Below, one piece after another: positions 62,534-64,000 of a DNA stretch of 64,000 nt (within the stretch, counting starts at the first letter, position 1; each line of letters begins with the position of its first letter). Position numbers and translations under genes: made by a program. The notes beneath the pieces are model-generated. The model searched no databases, was not told where the DNA came from, and saw only the letters and a program-made list of their open reading frames with translations. The stretch is from Aspidapion aeneum (Eukaryota > Arthropoda > Insecta > Coleoptera > Brentidae), in NCBI GenBank assembly GCA_963576565.1, contig CAUYVT010000112.1, positions 1 through 64,000 of the forward strand, read 5' to 3'.

Positions 62534-62651
62534 CCGCATATGCACGCTGCATATGCGGATCGTCTCGATGCGCAGCGGTTCATCCTGGACGGCGCGAGTG
62601 GATATGCAGCGTGCATATTCACTTGGGTCTGTGCGTTATGCAGGCTGCATA
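62534..62651. repeat. Three TATGCA-N3-TGCATA inverted repeats, candidate parS sites
   Basis: Site 1 is CCGCATATGCA-CGC-TGCATATGCGG (62534-62558), an 11-bp perfect inverted repeat given here as arms and spacer. Site 2 is ATATGCA-GCG-TGCATAT (62602-62618). Site 3 is TATGCA-GGC-TGCATA (62637-62651), overlapping the last codons of parB. All share a 3-bp G/C spacer. They are candidate ParB-binding centromere sites or ParA operators. Confidence 0.75.
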
Positions 62652-64000
62652 TCGCTCGCGGCTTGCTGCCGTTCCCATGATGTGGGTACGTAGCCGGTGC
62701 GTTCGTGCAGCAAATCCAAGTACGTGCGGCCGAGGGTTCCCCATTGGCCGCGGCGTTCCACTGCGTCTTCGTACGCTGCCAGGACCCGCCGCCAGGCAAT
62801 GGCGGCGTGATGTTTGAACTCTGCGGAGCTGTCGGCTTCGCCGCTGTGCCAGTTGTCGGCCCGCGTGACTACGGAGGGCCGTTGCAGATCCAGTCCTGCG
62901 GCGATGGCAGCAGCGAGTATTTCGGCCAGCCGCGGCTTTCCGGGCGTGCTGCCTGCCGCAGTGTCGCAGGCCCGTGCACGTAACTTTTTCGATTGAGCGT
63001 GCGCTGCGGTGTCGTCGCTTCTGTTCTTCTTCGGCGCTGTTGTTGTCGCGGGGCCGGACGGCTCGTGCGGCGTCTCGGCACCGACGTCATCGGGGGCTTC
63101 CCCCCGTGTGCCAGGGCTGATGTCGGCTTCTGGTTCATCGGCTGCTGTGGAGTAGTAAACGAGGGTGCCAGTGGAGTCGTCGATTGTCGCTACGACGTTG
63201 TTCGTATCGTCAGGATCGTCGATCTGGGCATTCAGGTAGTTGGGCCCCAGTTCGAGTTGGGGGTTGTCGATGACTCGAATGTGTTGCGCTGTTGCGTGAT
63301 CCCGGGAGGCCCGTTCGGCCAAGATGCGTTCCGCGGCGCGCGTGGGACTGGAGTTTCGTTCCAGAATCATCGACAGTGCGGCGATCTGGTCGGTGCGACG
63401 GTTGGGGCTGTTCTGTTCGGGGTTTTTCGATTTCTGCCATTTGCGGTGGGGTCCGTACGGCATTGCGCTGGCTAGTGCTGCTGCTGTGGCCACGGGAAGC
63501 CTGCCGGCCTCGAGTTCGTCCAGGACTTCCTCTGCCAGTAGCAACAAGGCCAGACGCCGGGACACCGTTGCCTGGTCGACTCCGAGGCGATCGGCTATGT
63601 CGGCCTGTTTGAGTCCGAGATCTTCGCTGTATCGAGCGAACAGCTGCGCCTCGGCCAAGGGGGTGAGATCTTTACGTCCGAGGTTTTCCACGGCCATTGC
63701 ATCGAGGTCGCCGTCCTCGTTCATTGCCGAGTCATCAATGACCATGGGCATCGTGGAGATACCAGCCTCGATAGCCGCAGCGCGTCTACGGTGCCCGAAG
63801 ACCAGAACGTGACTGCCGGCGTCCGGAAGGTGCTGAGCCATCGTCGGCCGAGCTGCGGCGAACGCGGCGCGTGTCACTGCGAGGCCGGGGGTGAGGATCC
63901 CTTGCGCTCGAACACTGCGAACCAGTTCAGCCCACTTCGGGTCGTCTGGCTGGGCGGTGGATCGTTGGGAGTCGTTGAACGGGTGCGGGATCAGTGAAGA
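62636..64000 (-). CDS. parB: ParB-family partition protein, 5' end outside window
   Basis: The frame is open to the window edge, so at least 454 codons of ParB lie here and the true start is beyond 64000. The N-terminal ParB/Sulfiredoxin-like CTP-binding domain begins LIPHPFNDSQRS and continues VRSVRAQGILTPGLAV and VLVFGHRRRAAAIEAG (the GxRR motif). The HTH is LKQADIADRLGVDQATVSRRLALL. The C-terminal part (~200-410) is long, acidic and then helical. It binds parS and spreads along the DNA. A GTG at 63877 is in-frame but internal to the conserved domain, so it is not the real start. Confidence 0.9.
   Translation of the reverse strand, partial: SSLIPHPFNDSQRSTAQPDDPKWAELVRSVRAQGILTPGLAVTRAAFAAARPTMAQHLPDAGSHVLVFGHRRRAAAIEAGISTMPMVIDDSAMNEDGDLDAMAVENLGRKDLTPLAEAQLFARYSEDLGLKQADIADRLGVDQATVSRRLALLLLAEEVLDELEAGRLPVATAAALASAMPYGPHRKWQKSKNPEQNSPNRRTDQIAALSMILERNSSPTRAAERILAERASRDHATAQHIRVIDNPQLELGPNYLNAQIDDPDDTNNVVATIDDSTGTLVYYSTAADEPEADISPGTRGEAPDDVGAETPHEPSGPATTTAPKKNRSDDTAAHAQSKKLRARACDTAAGSTPGKPRLAEILAAAIAAGLDLQRPSVVTRADNWHSGEADSSAEFKHHAAIAWRRVLAAYEDAVERRGQWGTLGRTYLDLLHERTGYVPTSWERQQAASDMQPA

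Overview
The window looks like part of a large plasmid from a mycolic-acid actinomycete, most likely Rhodococcus or a close relative. The evidence is moderately high GC, actinobacterial families throughout (WhiB-like protein, gamma-butyrolactone receptors, an LGFP-repeat relic, a ParA with an NSGSAGKTT-type Walker A), a ParA/ParB partition locus with candidate parS repeats at the right end, and many decayed insertion sequences. A Tap/Tpg-like gene pair suggests the replicon may be linear; this is inference.

Layout. 1-1184: a terminator-like hairpin and a frameshifted GNAT acetyltransferase. 1195-19176: a hybrid NRPS/PKS cluster with a divergent type II thioesterase and one plus-strand operon (P450, C-T, T-C-A-T, KS-AT-T-TE, MFS exporter, second P450, SDR, degenerate thioesterase-like protein, stand-alone A-T). 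Two 80-bp-spaced palindromic elements resembling gamma-butyrolactone receptor operators lie in the divergent promoter region. 19793-22301: a gamma-butyrolactone-type signalling locus (SDR, ArpA-like receptor, frameshifted AfsA homologue). 22302-27870: hypothetical plasmid genes, gene relics and IS3/IS21 debris. 27970-42670: a TetR regulator, secreted lipase, ECF sigma factor, and then a catabolic-looking group (TetR, FAD oxidoreductase, hotdog thioesterase, CocE-type hydrolase, second secreted hydrolase, crotonase) with shared GTAGAC-type palindromes, followed by a secreted M4 metalloprotease. 42960-47801: IS481, substrate-binding-protein, tyrosine-recombinase and trehalose-synthase relics around an intact MFS transporter. 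47883-50638: a minus-strand chain of six overlapping genes (VapB-like antitoxin, PIN-domain toxin, WhiB-like protein, second gamma-butyrolactone-receptor-like TetR, MerR, small protein). 50866-54639: IS3, IS256, IS21 and IS110 remnants around a secreted protein and a truncated hypothetical gene. 54831-64000: backbone genes, all minus strand apart from one small membrane protein: zinc-ribbon protein, lipoprotein, Tpg-like, Tap-like with B-family polymerase motifs, small proteins, ParA and the 5'-truncated ParB.

How it may work together (inference). The peptide-polyketide operon probably makes a small peptide extended by one C2-type unit, with one adenylation domain read by eye as valine-like. 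It is probably controlled by the ArpA-like receptor through the paired palindromes. The broken AfsA homologue would leave the cell unable to make its own signal unless the frame is restored or the break is a sequencing error. The right-hand block would maintain and replicate the plasmid, and the toxin-antitoxin pair would stabilise it.
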